Source of the DNA: Lacisediminihabitans sp040549465
Lineage (GTDB): Bacteria > Actinomycetota > Actinomycetes > Actinomycetales > Microbacteriaceae
Direction of reading: 5' to 3'
Assembly (NCBI RefSeq): GCF_040549465.1
Contig: NZ_JBEPTL010000018.1
Coordinates: 19,799 to 83,798 of the forward strand
Length of the DNA: 64,000 nucleotides
In this document: one piece after another, positions 18,688 through 26,297 of the stretch
How the letters are laid out: each line of letters starts with the position of its first letter
How positions within the stretch are numbered: position 1 is the first letter of the stretch
Notes under the pieces: model-generated
Told to the model about the DNA's origin: nothing
The model's input: the letters and a program-made list of their open reading frames with translations, nothing else
The model's database searches: none
Program-made: the position numbers and the translations under genes

Positions 18688-20228
18688 TTACCCGCCGCAG
18701 GACAACCCGTATCGCCATCGTGGCTGCCGCGCTGGCGATCATCCTGCCGCTCAGCGGTTGTGTCTCCTCCTTCCCGCCGAAGGCATCGAGCACGACCTCG
18801 ACACCCACGAAGGAAAAGGTCGCTGCCGACCTCGAGCCGTTCTACAGCCAGGTGCTGAAGTGGAAGAGCTGCGAGAAGGGCGAGTTCCAGTGTGCGACGG
18901 CGACGGCGCCGATGGACTGGAAGAACCCAGCGACCAGTTCGATCAAGCTCGCGCTCATTCGCAAGACCACATCCGGCACCGCGAAGGGCTCGCTCCTCGT
19001 CAACCCCGGTGGCCCCGGTGGCTCCGGCTATGACTTCGTGAAAGACAGCCTCAGCTACGCCGTCGACTCGAAGCTTCAGCAGAACTACGACATTGTCGGT
19101 TTCGACCCCCGCGGCGTCAACAGGTCCTCGGCGGTCAAGTGCTATAAAGATCCGGCGAGCATGGATTCCTACCTCTTCGACATCTCGCCGAACCCGTTCG
19201 GCTCTGACGCCTGGATCGCCGACCAGGAGGCCTCGAACGCGAAGTTCGGCCAGGACTGCCTCAAGTACACCGGCAAGCTCCTCGGTTTCGTCGATACCGT
19301 GAGTGCTGCCCGCGACCTCGACCTGTTGCGTGCCGTACTCGGTGACAAGAAGCTCAACTATCTCGGCTACTCCTACGGCACGCTGCTCGGCGCCACCTAC
19401 GCCGACCTCTACCCGAAGAAGACCGGGAAGCTCGTGCTGGATGGCGCGCTCGACCCGTCGACGACGAGTTTCGATGTCAGCGGCACCCAGGCCAAAGGCT
19501 TCGAAAGCGCGCTACGCGCCTATATCGCCGACTGCAAGACAGGCAAGAAGTGCCCGTTCACCGGCTCAGTGGATGCCGCGATGAACACGGTGGCCTCACT
19601 CCTCGACAGCCTCAACAAGAGCCCAATCCGCGCGACTGACGGTCGCGAACTCGGCAGTTCCGCGATGACCAACGCGATCATCCTTCCCCTCTACAGCAAG
19701 TCCAATTGGCCGTATCTCACTGACCTGTTCACGAGCGTGATGAAGGGCGATGCGGACTACGCCTTCCAACTCGCGGACAGCTACTACGGCCGCAACGCCA
19801 AAGGCACCTACAACGACAACTCGACCGAGGCGTTCATCGCCATCAACTGCCTCGACTACGAGACGCCCGCGACCTCCGATGCCAGCCTCCAGGCGGATGC
19901 CGCCAAGCTGAAGCAGCTCGCACCGGTGCTCGGTCCGCAGCTCTCCTACGACACCTCCTGTGCCCAGTGGCCGTTTAAGTCCACCCGCAATCGCACCACG
20001 ATCGCGGCGGATGGATCCGCACCAATCGTCGTCGTGGGAACCACAAACGACCCGGCCACCCCGTACGTCTGGGCCGAGAGCCTCTCGAAGCAATTGCAGA
20101 ACGGCCACCTGGTCACCTTCCATGGCGAAGGACATACGGCCTACAACAAATCGAACTCCTGCGTGAACAATGCCGTCGATAATTTCTTTATCGACGGCAA
20201 GGTTCCCGGCAAAGATCCCGATTGCTGA
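18684..20228 (+). CDS. Secreted alpha/beta hydrolase, tripeptidyl aminopeptidase-like lipoprotein
   Basis: A 514-residue lipoprotein whose lipobox L-S-G-C lies at about residue 26 after an Arg-rich leader, so it acts outside the membrane. The fold has an oxyanion region N-P-G-G-P-G-G-S-G, a nucleophile elbow G-Y-S-Y-G-T, and a C-terminal TAP-like domain with the catalytic His in G-E-G-H-T-A-Y. This matches the SlpD/E, Streptomyces tripeptidyl aminopeptidase group (S33). The product could be a peptidase or an esterase; substrate is unknown. It is translationally coupled to holB (ATGA), and a family A hairpin element lies 64 bases downstream. Confidence 0.85.
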   Translation: MITRRRTTRIAIVAAALAIILPLSGCVSSFPPKASSTTSTPTKEKVAADLEPFYSQVLKWKSCEKGEFQCATATAPMDWKNPATSSIKLALIRKTTSGTAKGSLLVNPGGPGGSGYDFVKDSLSYAVDSKLQQNYDIVGFDPRGVNRSSAVKCYKDPASMDSYLFDISPNPFGSDAWIADQEASNAKFGQDCLKYTGKLLGFVDTVSAARDLDLLRAVLGDKKLNYLGYSYGTLLGATYADLYPKKTGKLVLDGALDPSTTSFDVSGTQAKGFESALRAYIADCKTGKKCPFTGSVDAAMNTVASLLDSLNKSPIRATDGRELGSSAMTNAIILPLYSKSNWPYLTDLFTSVMKGDADYAFQLADSYYGRNAKGTYNDNSTEAFIAINCLDYETPATSDASLQADAAKLKQLAPVLGPQLSYDTSCAQWPFKSTRNRTTIAADGSAPIVVVGTTNDPATPYVWAESLSKQLQNGHLVTFHGEGHTAYNKSNSCVNNAVDNFFIDGKVPGKDPDC

Positions 20229-20292
20229 CGCCGGCTCTGCCTGGGTAGCTTCCCGTTCGGTGCCCGGTCCGTGCCCGTAGTGCGTTCATCGA

Positions 20293-20379
20293 GTGCCAAA
20301 TGAAGGCACTCTCGCGCCCAATCCCCGAGATCTCGGGAGGTGGATCTCCAGAACAGCAGAGATCCCCTTCATTTGGCAC
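20293..20379. repeat. Hairpin element family A, copy 1
   Basis: An 87-base element with arms GTGCCAAATGAAGG (20293-20306) and CCTTCATTTGGCAC (20366-20379). Its centre holds CCCGAGATCTCGGG, a perfect palindrome. It lies 64 bases past the hydrolase stop and just before a TATAAT (20389). Three further copies are at 30688, 48508 and 55037. The interior is specific to this copy, and its length is one base shorter than the others. Confidence 0.95.
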
Positions 20380-20388
20380 GCATCACGA

Positions 20389-20434
20389 TATAATCTCGTA
20401 GCCGCTCCATTGTGCAAGTTTGCAGAGTGCGCAA
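20389..20434 (+). promoter_or_regulatory. Candidate promoter -10 and TetR operator
   Basis: A perfect TATAAT (20389-20394) lies ten bases after hairpin copy 1; any -35 would fall inside the repeat's right arm (TTCATT), and the match is weak. Downstream, TTGTGCA (20410-20416) and TGCGCAA (20428-20434) form an imperfect inverted repeat of the size expected for autoregulation by the TetR protein that begins at 20445. Confidence 0.45.
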
Positions 20435-20444
20435 GAATATACCT

Positions 20445-21089
20445 GTGACCCTGGAACCCAAGACTTTTGGCCTGCGCGAACGCAAACGACTCGCCACGCG
20501 CCGCGCGATCCAACTGGCAGCTCTGGACCTCGTCTCCGACAGGGGACTGGACAAGGTCACTGTCGATGAGATCAGCCGCATCGCGGATGTCTCCCCGCGC
20601 ACCTTCTTCAATTACTTCGCCTCCAAGGAGATCGCCCTCGTCGGGGACGCGCCGGAGTTACCCCCCGAGGAGCTTCTGCTCGGTTACATCAACGCCGGCA
20701 GGCAGTCGAGCATCTTCGCCGGTATCGCCGCGTTGTTGGCTCCCGCCACTGACGGCGTGGCTGAGGACCCGGAGCTCATGCAGCGAAGGCGCGAGGTGCT
20801 GAAGAAGTACCCGCAGCTGTTCGCGATGCGGATGACCGCCATGCGTCACTTCGAAGACCAGTTGCGCGACGTGGTTGCCCGCCGCCTCACCCTCGACGAT
20901 CCCGGGATCGCTGCGGATCCGGACGCCCTTGCCAGCAAGGCCACGCTCGTCACCCTGGTGGCCTTCGGCGCCATGCGCCACGCCTGGACCTGCTGGGCCG
21001 ACACCGACGGCGTGGTCGGTCTCGGCGAGCGGCTCAAAGACTCCTTCGACCAACTCGGCCGCATCCTCACCCCGGTGGATGCCGCGTAG
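20445..21089 (+). CDS. TetR-family transcriptional regulator
   Basis: A 214-residue regulator starting at the GTG at 20445 (MTLEPKTFGLRERKRLATRR). The N-terminal HTH is typical: RRAIQLAALDL, then VTVDEISRIADVSPRTFFNYF and the S-K-E-I-A-L turn. The C-terminal ligand domain is not assigned; its RREVLKKYPQLFAMRMTAM resembles regulators beside MFS drug exporters. No transporter gene is adjacent here. A possible operator precedes it. Another in-frame GTG lies 33 bases upstream, within the operator-like repeat, and is less likely. Confidence 0.85.
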   Translation: MTLEPKTFGLRERKRLATRRAIQLAALDLVSDRGLDKVTVDEISRIADVSPRTFFNYFASKEIALVGDAPELPPEELLLGYINAGRQSSIFAGIAALLAPATDGVAEDPELMQRRREVLKKYPQLFAMRMTAMRHFEDQLRDVVARRLTLDDPGIAADPDALASKATLVTLVAFGAMRHAWTCWADTDGVVGLGERLKDSFDQLGRILTPVDAA

Positions 21090-21152
21090 CGCAGCCTTTG
21101 CCCCGCGTCCGCTAAGCTTTCTAGCTGTGCCATCCGGGTTCGCCCGGCGCAC

Positions 21153-21228
21153 GCCGCCTTAGCTCAGTCGGTAGAGCATCTCACTCGTAATGAGAAGGTC
21201 GTCAGTTCGATTCTGACAGGCGGCTCCA
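21153..21228 (+). tRNA. tRNA-Thr(CGT)
   Basis: The cloverleaf folds fully: acceptor GCCGCCT/AGGCGGC, D-stem GCTC/GAGC, anticodon stem TCTCA/TGAGA with loop CTCGTAA (anticodon CGT, reads ACG), variable loop AGGTC, T-stem GTCAG/CTGAC with loop TTCGATT, discriminator T and encoded CCA (21226-21228). An integrase remnant begins 18 bases past the CCA, so the 3' end is the likely attachment site of an old element. Confidence 0.95.
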
Positions 21229-21245
21229 TTCGAAGTCCCGCGAAT

Positions 21246-21497
21246 TCAGCGATCCGCACCCGTTGCATCCTGATCTGCGTCTCTCAGCTTTCTCCTCGTC
21301 GTTCCCGACATGTCCCCGAGAATCGCGTTGATTCGCGCGATTGCAGCGATATCTGCGTCCTGTCCCATGTAGTGGGCATATGTATCGACGGCGAGCGTCA
21401 TCGATGAGTGGCCGAGCCAGGCTTGCACTGTCTTGGGGTCGACACCGAGGGTTGCGGCCGTGTGACGTAGGTCTTGCACCCTGCACCCTGCGCCCAC
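21246..21497 (-). pseudogene. Tyrosine recombinase (integrase), C-terminal fragment
   Basis: Only the last ~80 residues of a phage/ICE-type integrase remain. They hold D-L-R-H-T-A-A-T (catalytic Arg and the start of box II), then V-D-P-K-T-V-Q-A-W-L-G-H-S-S (box II His) and D-T-Y-A-H-Y with the nucleophilic Tyr. The N-terminal arm-binding and core-binding domains, normally ~250-300 residues, are absent: the homology starts abruptly at Q-D-L-R-H. The fragment faces the tRNA-Thr gene, the usual arrangement for an element integrated in a tRNA 3' end. No second copy of the tRNA 3' end was found nearby, so attR cannot be located. Confidence 0.8.
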
Positions 21498-21633
21498 GAT
21501 TGAGAGTCGCCCACTTGACAGCGCGCGTCCACTTCTTGCCGCCTGTCGCGTTCCCGGCTGAGTTTGCGAATATCAGATCTGCGGATCGTTTGCCCTTTTG
21601 GGAATGCTATTTGGAACGCCTATAGGTGCATAA

Positions 21634-21665
21634 GTCGATGAATCGACGTACTCTTATATAAGAGT
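21634..21665 (+). promoter_or_regulatory. Candidate operator palindromes of the toxin-antitoxin genes
   Basis: GTCGATGAATCGAC (21634-21647) and ACTCTTATATAAGAGT (21650-21665, perfect) lie side by side in an AT-rich stretch directly before vapB. Type II antitoxins usually repress their own promoter by binding such sites. GAGGGAGG (21683-21690) is the ribosome-binding site. Confidence 0.6.
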
Positions 21666-21695
21666 CGTATTATTCACCTTCAAGAGGGAGGTATC

Positions 21696-21902
21696 ATGGC
21701 CGTCACATCCATAGACATCGAACCAGGGCTGCTCCGCGACGTTAAAGAGCTTCTAGGCGCGTCATCCAACAAAGACGCCGTAATCGAGTCCCTGCAGTTC
21801 ACCGCACGTATGGCACGCCAAGCTCTCGCCGCAGAGCGGATCGCGTCGCGTGAATTCACTGACGATCAGATTAACGCCCCAAAGATCGATTACGCCGAGT
21901 AG
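21696..21902 (+). CDS. vapB: VapB-family antitoxin
   Basis: A 68-residue protein (MAVTSIDIEPGLLRDVKELL ... KIDYAE). The N-terminal T-S-I-D-I-x-x-x-L-L is the short strand of the MetJ/Arc-type (ribbon-helix-helix) VapB family, followed by S-N-K-D-A-V-I-E-S-L for the DNA-binding helices, and a C-terminal segment expected to wrap the toxin. It has a strong ribosome-binding site and palindromes upstream. Its stop codon overlaps a GTG that continues in the toxin frame. Confidence 0.8.
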   Translation: MAVTSIDIEPGLLRDVKELLGASSNKDAVIESLQFTARMARQALAAERIASREFTDDQINAPKIDYAE

Positions 21903-22429
21903 TGGCTTGGGCAGCGCGCCGCGCGACGACGTCCGGAAGGTAGATCTCCGTAAACATTCGCAATCGAAACCCGAGGTCTGCCGTCACTGGTAAAATAGGG
22001 CCTGCTCCGGCTCGCGTACCCGGCCCAGCCTTCCTGATCGACAACAGCGTCCTCCAGAAGCTCTCCCGCAGTCCCTCAATCAAGCTCAGGTTCGACGAGG
22101 TCACGCGTCTGTACCCGATTTACACCTGTCCTCCTCAGGTCCTCGAGTATTGCTGGTCCGCTCAGACAAAAGTCGAGTACGCAGAGCTTCGTCTGGACAT
22201 GGAGCTATACACACCGGCACCGCTGACGCCGACACAGAGCGAGATCCTCGACATTCAGCAAGCACTCTGGGACAACAACGTGATGCGCTCGGCAGGAAAC
22301 GCTGACGTGACCATTGCCGCCTATGCAATCAAGAACGATCTGACCGTGCTCTGTAGCGATCATGATTTCGAACATATTGCGAAGGTCCTCGGCCCCGGCG
22401 TGCTGAAGGTCGAGTACCTGGCTGAGTAG
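21902..22429 (+). pseudogene. vapC: PIN-domain (VapC-like) toxin, start unresolved, in-frame amber codon
   Basis: The PIN domain is clear from ~22019: A-F-L-I-D-N-S-V-L-Q-K-L carries the first acidic residue, N-A-D-V-T-I-A-A-Y-A-I the central Asp, and C-S-D-H-D-F-E-H-I-A the last acidic pair. The frame ends at the TAG at 22427. A GTG at 21902, overlapping the vapB stop, is in the same frame, but TAG at 21941 interrupts it. Between 21944 and 22030 there is no in-frame ATG, GTG or TTG. Later starts (ATG at 22199) would drop the first catalytic Asp. Either the gene is dead, or it uses a non-standard start. Confidence 0.7.
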
Positions 22430-22477
22430 TGCTCACGGCCGCCGTACGCTGGCGAGATAACAACGACTGGGGGCGTA

Positions 22478-22915
22478 ATGGGTCTGTTTGACCGAATGTT
22501 CGCAAAAGATCGCGCTGTGACCGCTGAGCCGTCAACGGTCAGGATTGTCACGGTGCCTGTCCCGGAGGCGATCGCTGCGCTCGAGCAGGATGACGGTGGT
22601 CGCGTCGCGTTCCTGAGCCCGTACGACGGCATGCTGTTCGACCGCCCGCGGTTGAACGAGATCTTCGAGTTCGAGTACGTGCTGGAGCAGTTCAAGCCGA
22701 AACCGCAGCGCAAGTACGGCTTCTTCGCGCATCCGATCCTGATGGGTGATCGGTTAGTCGGCATGCTCGACGCCGAAGTCGATCGGGAGCGGGACGTGTT
22801 GAAAGTCACCGCGGTACACGAGTTTCTGCCGTTCGATGCGGAGGAAGATGAGATGGTGCGTACCGAGATCGCCGCCCTTGCCATGTGGTTGGGCATCGTC
22901 CTCGACGCGTGGTGA
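22478..22915 (+). CDS. C-terminal fragment of a YcaQ-like (winged-helix, crosslink-repair glycosylase) protein
   Basis: 145 residues. From about residue 45 it matches the end of YcaQ/AlkX-type proteins: V-A-F-L-S-P-Y-D-G-M-L-F-D-R-P-R, F-E-F-E-Y-V-L-E-Q-F, R-K-Y-G-F-F-A-H-P-I-L-M-G-D-R-L-V-G and D-A-E-V-D-R. Full-length relatives are ~380-400 residues, and the N-terminal winged-helix regions are absent. The first ~35 residues (MGLFDRMFAKDRAVTAEPST) are not family-like and may have been captured after a deletion. It is probably a remnant; the ribosome-binding site GGGGGCG and intact frame leave a small product possible. Confidence 0.6.
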   Translation: MGLFDRMFAKDRAVTAEPSTVRIVTVPVPEAIAALEQDDGGRVAFLSPYDGMLFDRPRLNEIFEFEYVLEQFKPKPQRKYGFFAHPILMGDRLVGMLDAEVDRERDVLKVTAVHEFLPFDAEEDEMVRTEIAALAMWLGIVLDAW

Positions 22916-22942
22916 GGCTGAAGCAACCGTCGCAGCAACAGG

Positions 22943-23455
22943 TCAGAACAGCTTCTCGGCTTTCCGCAGCTCCGGTTCCTCGAGTTCGAGGAGTGTCTGT
23001 TTGCGCTCAAGGCCGCCCGCATAGCCGGTGAGCTTGCCATCCTTGCCGACCACCCGGTGGCAGGGCACGATGATGCTGATCGGGTTATGGCCTACGGCCT
23101 GGCCGACCAGTTGGGCGACGTTCCTGTCACCCAGTCGCGCGGCGATTTCGCCATAGGTCGTGGTCTCGCCGAAGGGTATCTCGTTAAGGATGGTCCAGAC
23201 CTGCTGTTGGAATGGGTTGCCGTTCAGCGCGATCGGCAGGTCGAACGAGGTGCGCTCGCCGCTCAGGTATTCCTTCAGCTGCAGCCATGATCGTTCGAGG
23301 AGCGGATCATCGCGCGCATCCACTTTCTCGCCGATGCTGCCCTCGGGCGGCAGGTACCAGTGGCGGGGAAAGTAGAGACCGACGATCGCGTCGTCCGCAG
23401 CGACAACGGTGAGGTCGCCCAGGGTGGTGTCGAGGATCGCGTGGCGCGTGTACAT
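22943..23455 (-). CDS. ogt: Methylated-DNA--protein-cysteine methyltransferase
   Basis: A 170-residue O6-alkylguanine repair protein that takes the alkyl group onto its own Cys. The active site I-I-V-P-C-H-R-V-V-G is present, with G-Y-A-G-G-L-E-R-K after it. The helix-turn-helix region is G-E-T-T-T-Y-G-E-I-A-A-R-L. The length is typical of Ogt and shorter than Ada. It is followed, on the same strand, 86 bases upstream of its start, by the DUF488 gene; co-transcription is possible. Confidence 0.95.
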   Translation of the reverse strand: MYTRHAILDTTLGDLTVVAADDAIVGLYFPRHWYLPPEGSIGEKVDARDDPLLERSWLQLKEYLSGERTSFDLPIALNGNPFQQQVWTILNEIPFGETTTYGEIAARLGDRNVAQLVGQAVGHNPISIIVPCHRVVGKDGKLTGYAGGLERKQTLLELEEPELRKAEKLF

Positions 23456-23540
23456 GAGGTGAAAACCTTCCTGAGGCGATATTCGCTGTCACCATGAAGG
23501 CGCGCAAGTCACGCGGATTGTGAGGTCCTGAATCCGCTAG

Positions 23541-23882
23541 TCAGGAGAGAAATCGGGCCAGCACCGCGGCATGATTGATCTCCGGATTTTTCGCTCCGTA
23601 GAGCAGCGTGACCGTCGGGTGCGTCAGGGAGATATCCCGGAGTTCGTCCACGGCGGAGTTCTCGTCGAGTTCGGCGGCATAGCGGGCGGAGAACTCGGCG
23701 AAGCGGTCGGTTCGGTGGTCGAACCAGATACGCAGATCAGCGCTCGGCGCGACATCCTTCAACCACCGGTCGAGCGCAGCACGCTCCTTGGACACGCCTC
23801 TCGGCCACAGGCGGTCGACGAGCACGCGGTATCCGTCGGCAGGAGATACCTCGTCGTAGATACGCTTGGTGAGAAACGACAT
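23541..23882 (-). CDS. DUF488 family protein
   Basis: 113 residues with the YeaO/DUF488 signatures I-Y-D-E, R-V-L-V-D-R-L-W-P-R-G-V-S-K-E, W-F-D-H and L-L-Y-G-A-K. Biochemical function is unknown; the family resembles MarR-linked stress proteins. It lies upstream of ogt on the same strand. Confidence 0.9.
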   Translation of the reverse strand: MSFLTKRIYDEVSPADGYRVLVDRLWPRGVSKERAALDRWLKDVAPSADLRIWFDHRTDRFAEFSARYAAELDENSAVDELRDISLTHPTVTLLYGAKNPEINHAAVLARFLS

Positions 23883-24022
23883 GCGTCCATCGTCGCACTC
23901 GGCGGCCTCAGCATGCGTCGGGTGAAGTCGGCATGCAGCCGGACTGATCGGTAGCGCAGCTCCGGGTGGTCCCGAACTCGAGCTTTCACTAGCGTGGTAA
24001 CTCCACCACAGGAGGCACGCTC

Positions 24023-25240
24023 ATGGATCGCACGCTGGAACCGTCGAGGCCGGAAGACGAGGGGCTGTCGTCCGAGGGGCTCGCTCGAATCGATGCCGCG
24101 ATTCAGGGATACATCGACGAGGGCAGGCTGGCGGGTGCCGTCACTCTCGTGGCCAGGCACGGTCGCAGGGTGCACAGAAGTGTGATGGGACTCGACGACA
24201 TCGCCAGCCGCAAACCACTCGCGCTCGACACGATCTTTCGCATCTTCTCGATGACCAAGCCGGTCACCGGTGTGGCCATGATGATCCTGCACGATCGAGG
24301 CCTCTGGAAACCCGAGGACCCGATCGCGAAATTCCTTCCGGAGCTCGAAGGAGCGAAGGTTCTTATCGGGCTGGATGCTGACGGCGCTCCGACGGTGGCA
24401 GACGCGCATCATGCGCCAACGATGTCCGAACTCATGACCCACACCGCAGGGTTCAGCTACGGTACCGATCCGCAGAGCGCGATCGACAGGCTGTACGGCG
24501 CGGCGCAGGTCAACCAATCCGGCAACCTGAGGGAACTGGTCCAGCGCATCGCCACGGTGCCGCTTGCCTACCAACCGGGAACGGAATGGCTCTACAGCCT
24601 GTCGGTCGACATCCAGGGTGCCATCATCGAGCGGCTGACGGGGATGACGCTGCCGGAGTTCTTCGATGAACAGATCTTCGCGCCGCTGGGGATGACCGAC
24701 ACCGCGTTCTTCACCCCGCCGGAGAAGGTCGCCCGCAGGGCCACCCTCTACTCCAGTGGTGAGGGTGCCCCGCTGACGGTCCTCGACAATCCGCTGCTCC
24801 CCGATTTTGACGCGGTTCCCTCGATGGCGTCAGGAGGGGCGGGTCTCCTGTCGACGATCGGCGACTACGCGCGCTTCGCCCAGATGCTGCTTAACGGGGG
24901 CGAGTTCGACGGTGCACGCGTCGTGAGCGCGGAAGGCCTGAAACTCCAGATGGCCAACCACGTCTCCGACGACATCCTGAACGGCGGATTCGGCGTAGGC
25001 AACCAGCGCATCCGGCCGGGATTCGGGTTCGGCTTCGACGGCGCCGTTTTCACCGATCCGTTGTTGGCCGGCGTGCCGGTGGGCGTCGGGACCTACCAGT
25101 GGGACGGCGCCGCCGGAACCTGGTTCTGGGTCGATCCGGAGAACGACCTGCTCTTTGTCGGTCTCGTGCAGCTGCTGTCCGCGGCCGCGCCGCCGTTTCA
25201 ACTAAGGACCCAGCAGCTCATGGCCGACGCGATCAGCTGA
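24023..25240 (+). CDS. Serine hydrolase, class C beta-lactamase/EstB-like
   Basis: A 405-residue protein of the penicillin-recognising family (MEROPS S12). The nucleophile motif is S76-M-T-K79 in FRIFSMTKPVTG, the second motif is Y-S-L (WLYSLSVDIQG), and the fold continues to F-F-D-E-Q-I-F-A-P-L-G-M-T-D-T. The third motif is usually H-x-G; no clean copy was seen, so a C-terminal G-V-G-T-Y-Q-W-D-G-A-A-G may play the role. No signal peptide is visible, so it is likely cytoplasmic, as for esterases of the EstB type. GGAGG 6 bases upstream of the ATG supports the start. Substrate unknown. Confidence 0.85.
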   Translation: MDRTLEPSRPEDEGLSSEGLARIDAAIQGYIDEGRLAGAVTLVARHGRRVHRSVMGLDDIASRKPLALDTIFRIFSMTKPVTGVAMMILHDRGLWKPEDPIAKFLPELEGAKVLIGLDADGAPTVADAHHAPTMSELMTHTAGFSYGTDPQSAIDRLYGAAQVNQSGNLRELVQRIATVPLAYQPGTEWLYSLSVDIQGAIIERLTGMTLPEFFDEQIFAPLGMTDTAFFTPPEKVARRATLYSSGEGAPLTVLDNPLLPDFDAVPSMASGGAGLLSTIGDYARFAQMLLNGGEFDGARVVSAEGLKLQMANHVSDDILNGGFGVGNQRIRPGFGFGFDGAVFTDPLLAGVPVGVGTYQWDGAAGTWFWVDPENDLLFVGLVQLLSAAAPPFQLRTQQLMADAIS

Positions 25241-25296
25241 GGGTGTGTCGACTGGCTATTGTGCGCGAACGCTCCTGTCGGGCGGCTCGAGAGCCG

Positions 25297-26196
25297 TCAG
25301 GCCGTCAGCGCGCCGAGTAGACCATGAATTGTCCGCAGGTGGGGCACCGAAACCGCATGACGCTCGGCTGCCGAGAGGATCGCGCCGGTCAGGAAACGGT
25401 ACTCGAGCGGGCGTCCGTTGCGGCGATCGAGCTGCATGGAGGTGGATCCGTCACGGGGGAGGCGGTCGAGGTGGGCCAGGAGAGTAGAGGCGGCGTCCTG
25501 CGACATCCGCACTCCCTCGGCTTCTGCGACTGTCACTCCCTCACTGAGCAGGGCCTGTACCACCGGGCGCAGGGCCGGGTCGGCGGTGACCTCCATCGTA
25601 CGATCGGTCAGCGTCGTGAGCGGATTGAGGGCCACGTTCATGATCAGTTTCGACCAGGCTTCTGCCGCGAAGTCCTCGGTGAGGCGCACCGGAACCGTCT
25701 CGCCGACCAGCGTGGCGAAGCTCTGTGCCAGCGCCGTGTTGGGGAGCGCGATGCCGATCGCATCGCGGCAGACCACCAGGTCGCGGCCGGTCTTCTCTGC
25801 GACGAGATAGACGATCCCGGGAACGATGCGATCCTCCGGCACCCAGCGGGCAATGCGTTCCGCGTGACCGATACCGTTCTGCAGGATGACGACGCAGGTT
25901 TCATCGCCGATGAGTGGGTCGAGCCATTCGCCGAGAGCCGCGGTGTCCTGCGCCTTCGTCGCGATCACGACCCAGTCCACGGGGTCGAGCCCGGATGCCG
26001 TGCTCGCGATGGCGGCATCCACGACGCGGCGCTCGCCGTCGATCTGCAGGCTCATCGGCTCCGCGCGGTTCCTGCGGCACAGTATGACCTCGGCGCTCAC
26101 GGCGAGGGCGTCTGCCATCACCGTGCCGATGGCCCCGGCACCCACGATTGCGATCGACGGACGGACGTCTCGTGGCGCGTGACAATGGACACTCAT
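25297..26196 (-). CDS. Ketopantoate reductase-like oxidoreductase (ApbA/PanE family)
   Basis: ~299 residues from the ATG at 26196. The Rossmann motif is A-I-V-G-A-G-A-I-G-T-V (NADPH). Next come a ketopantoate reductase C-terminal domain with K-L-I-M-N-V-A-L-N-P-L-T (catalytic Lys region) and A-E-A-E-G-V. The family includes PanE (pantothenate synthesis) and other 2-hydroxyacid dehydrogenases, so the substrate is uncertain. An in-frame start 36 bases further upstream is possible but lies over the divergent promoter region. It is divergent from the Lrp-type regulator, with palindromes between them that suggest control by that protein. Confidence 0.85.
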   Translation of the reverse strand: MSVHCHAPRDVRPSIAIVGAGAIGTVMADALAVSAEVILCRRNRAEPMSLQIDGERRVVDAAIASTASGLDPVDWVVIATKAQDTAALGEWLDPLIGDETCVVILQNGIGHAERIARWVPEDRIVPGIVYLVAEKTGRDLVVCRDAIGIALPNTALAQSFATLVGETVPVRLTEDFAAEAWSKLIMNVALNPLTTLTDRTMEVTADPALRPVVQALLSEGVTVAEAEGVRMSQDAASTLLAHLDRLPRDGSTSMQLDRRNGRPLEYRFLTGAILSAAERHAVSVPHLRTIHGLLGALTA

Positions 26197-26224
26197 GTCA
26201 CTAGAATCGGCCATCATCGAGCAG

Positions 26225-26278
26225 GTGCGCAAATCGTTAGAATTACTTGCGCACAGTGCTCAATTTAGCGAATTGCAC
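26225..26278. promoter_or_regulatory. Candidate Lrp operators between divergent genes
   Basis: GTGCGCAA (26225-26232) and TTGCGCAC (26247-26254) form perfect 8-base arms. A second, imperfect palindrome, GTGC...GCAC with AATT blocks inside, spans 26256-26278. Both lie in the gap between the panE-like gene and the Lrp gene, where an autoregulating Lrp protein would bind. Confidence 0.5.
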
Positions 26279-26297
26279 AGGGAATGGATGATGCACC

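Noticed and set aside
21229..22915. attR copy of the tRNA-Thr 3' end
   Set aside because: No repeat of the tRNA 3' sequence was found downstream, so the far boundary of the island cannot be set.
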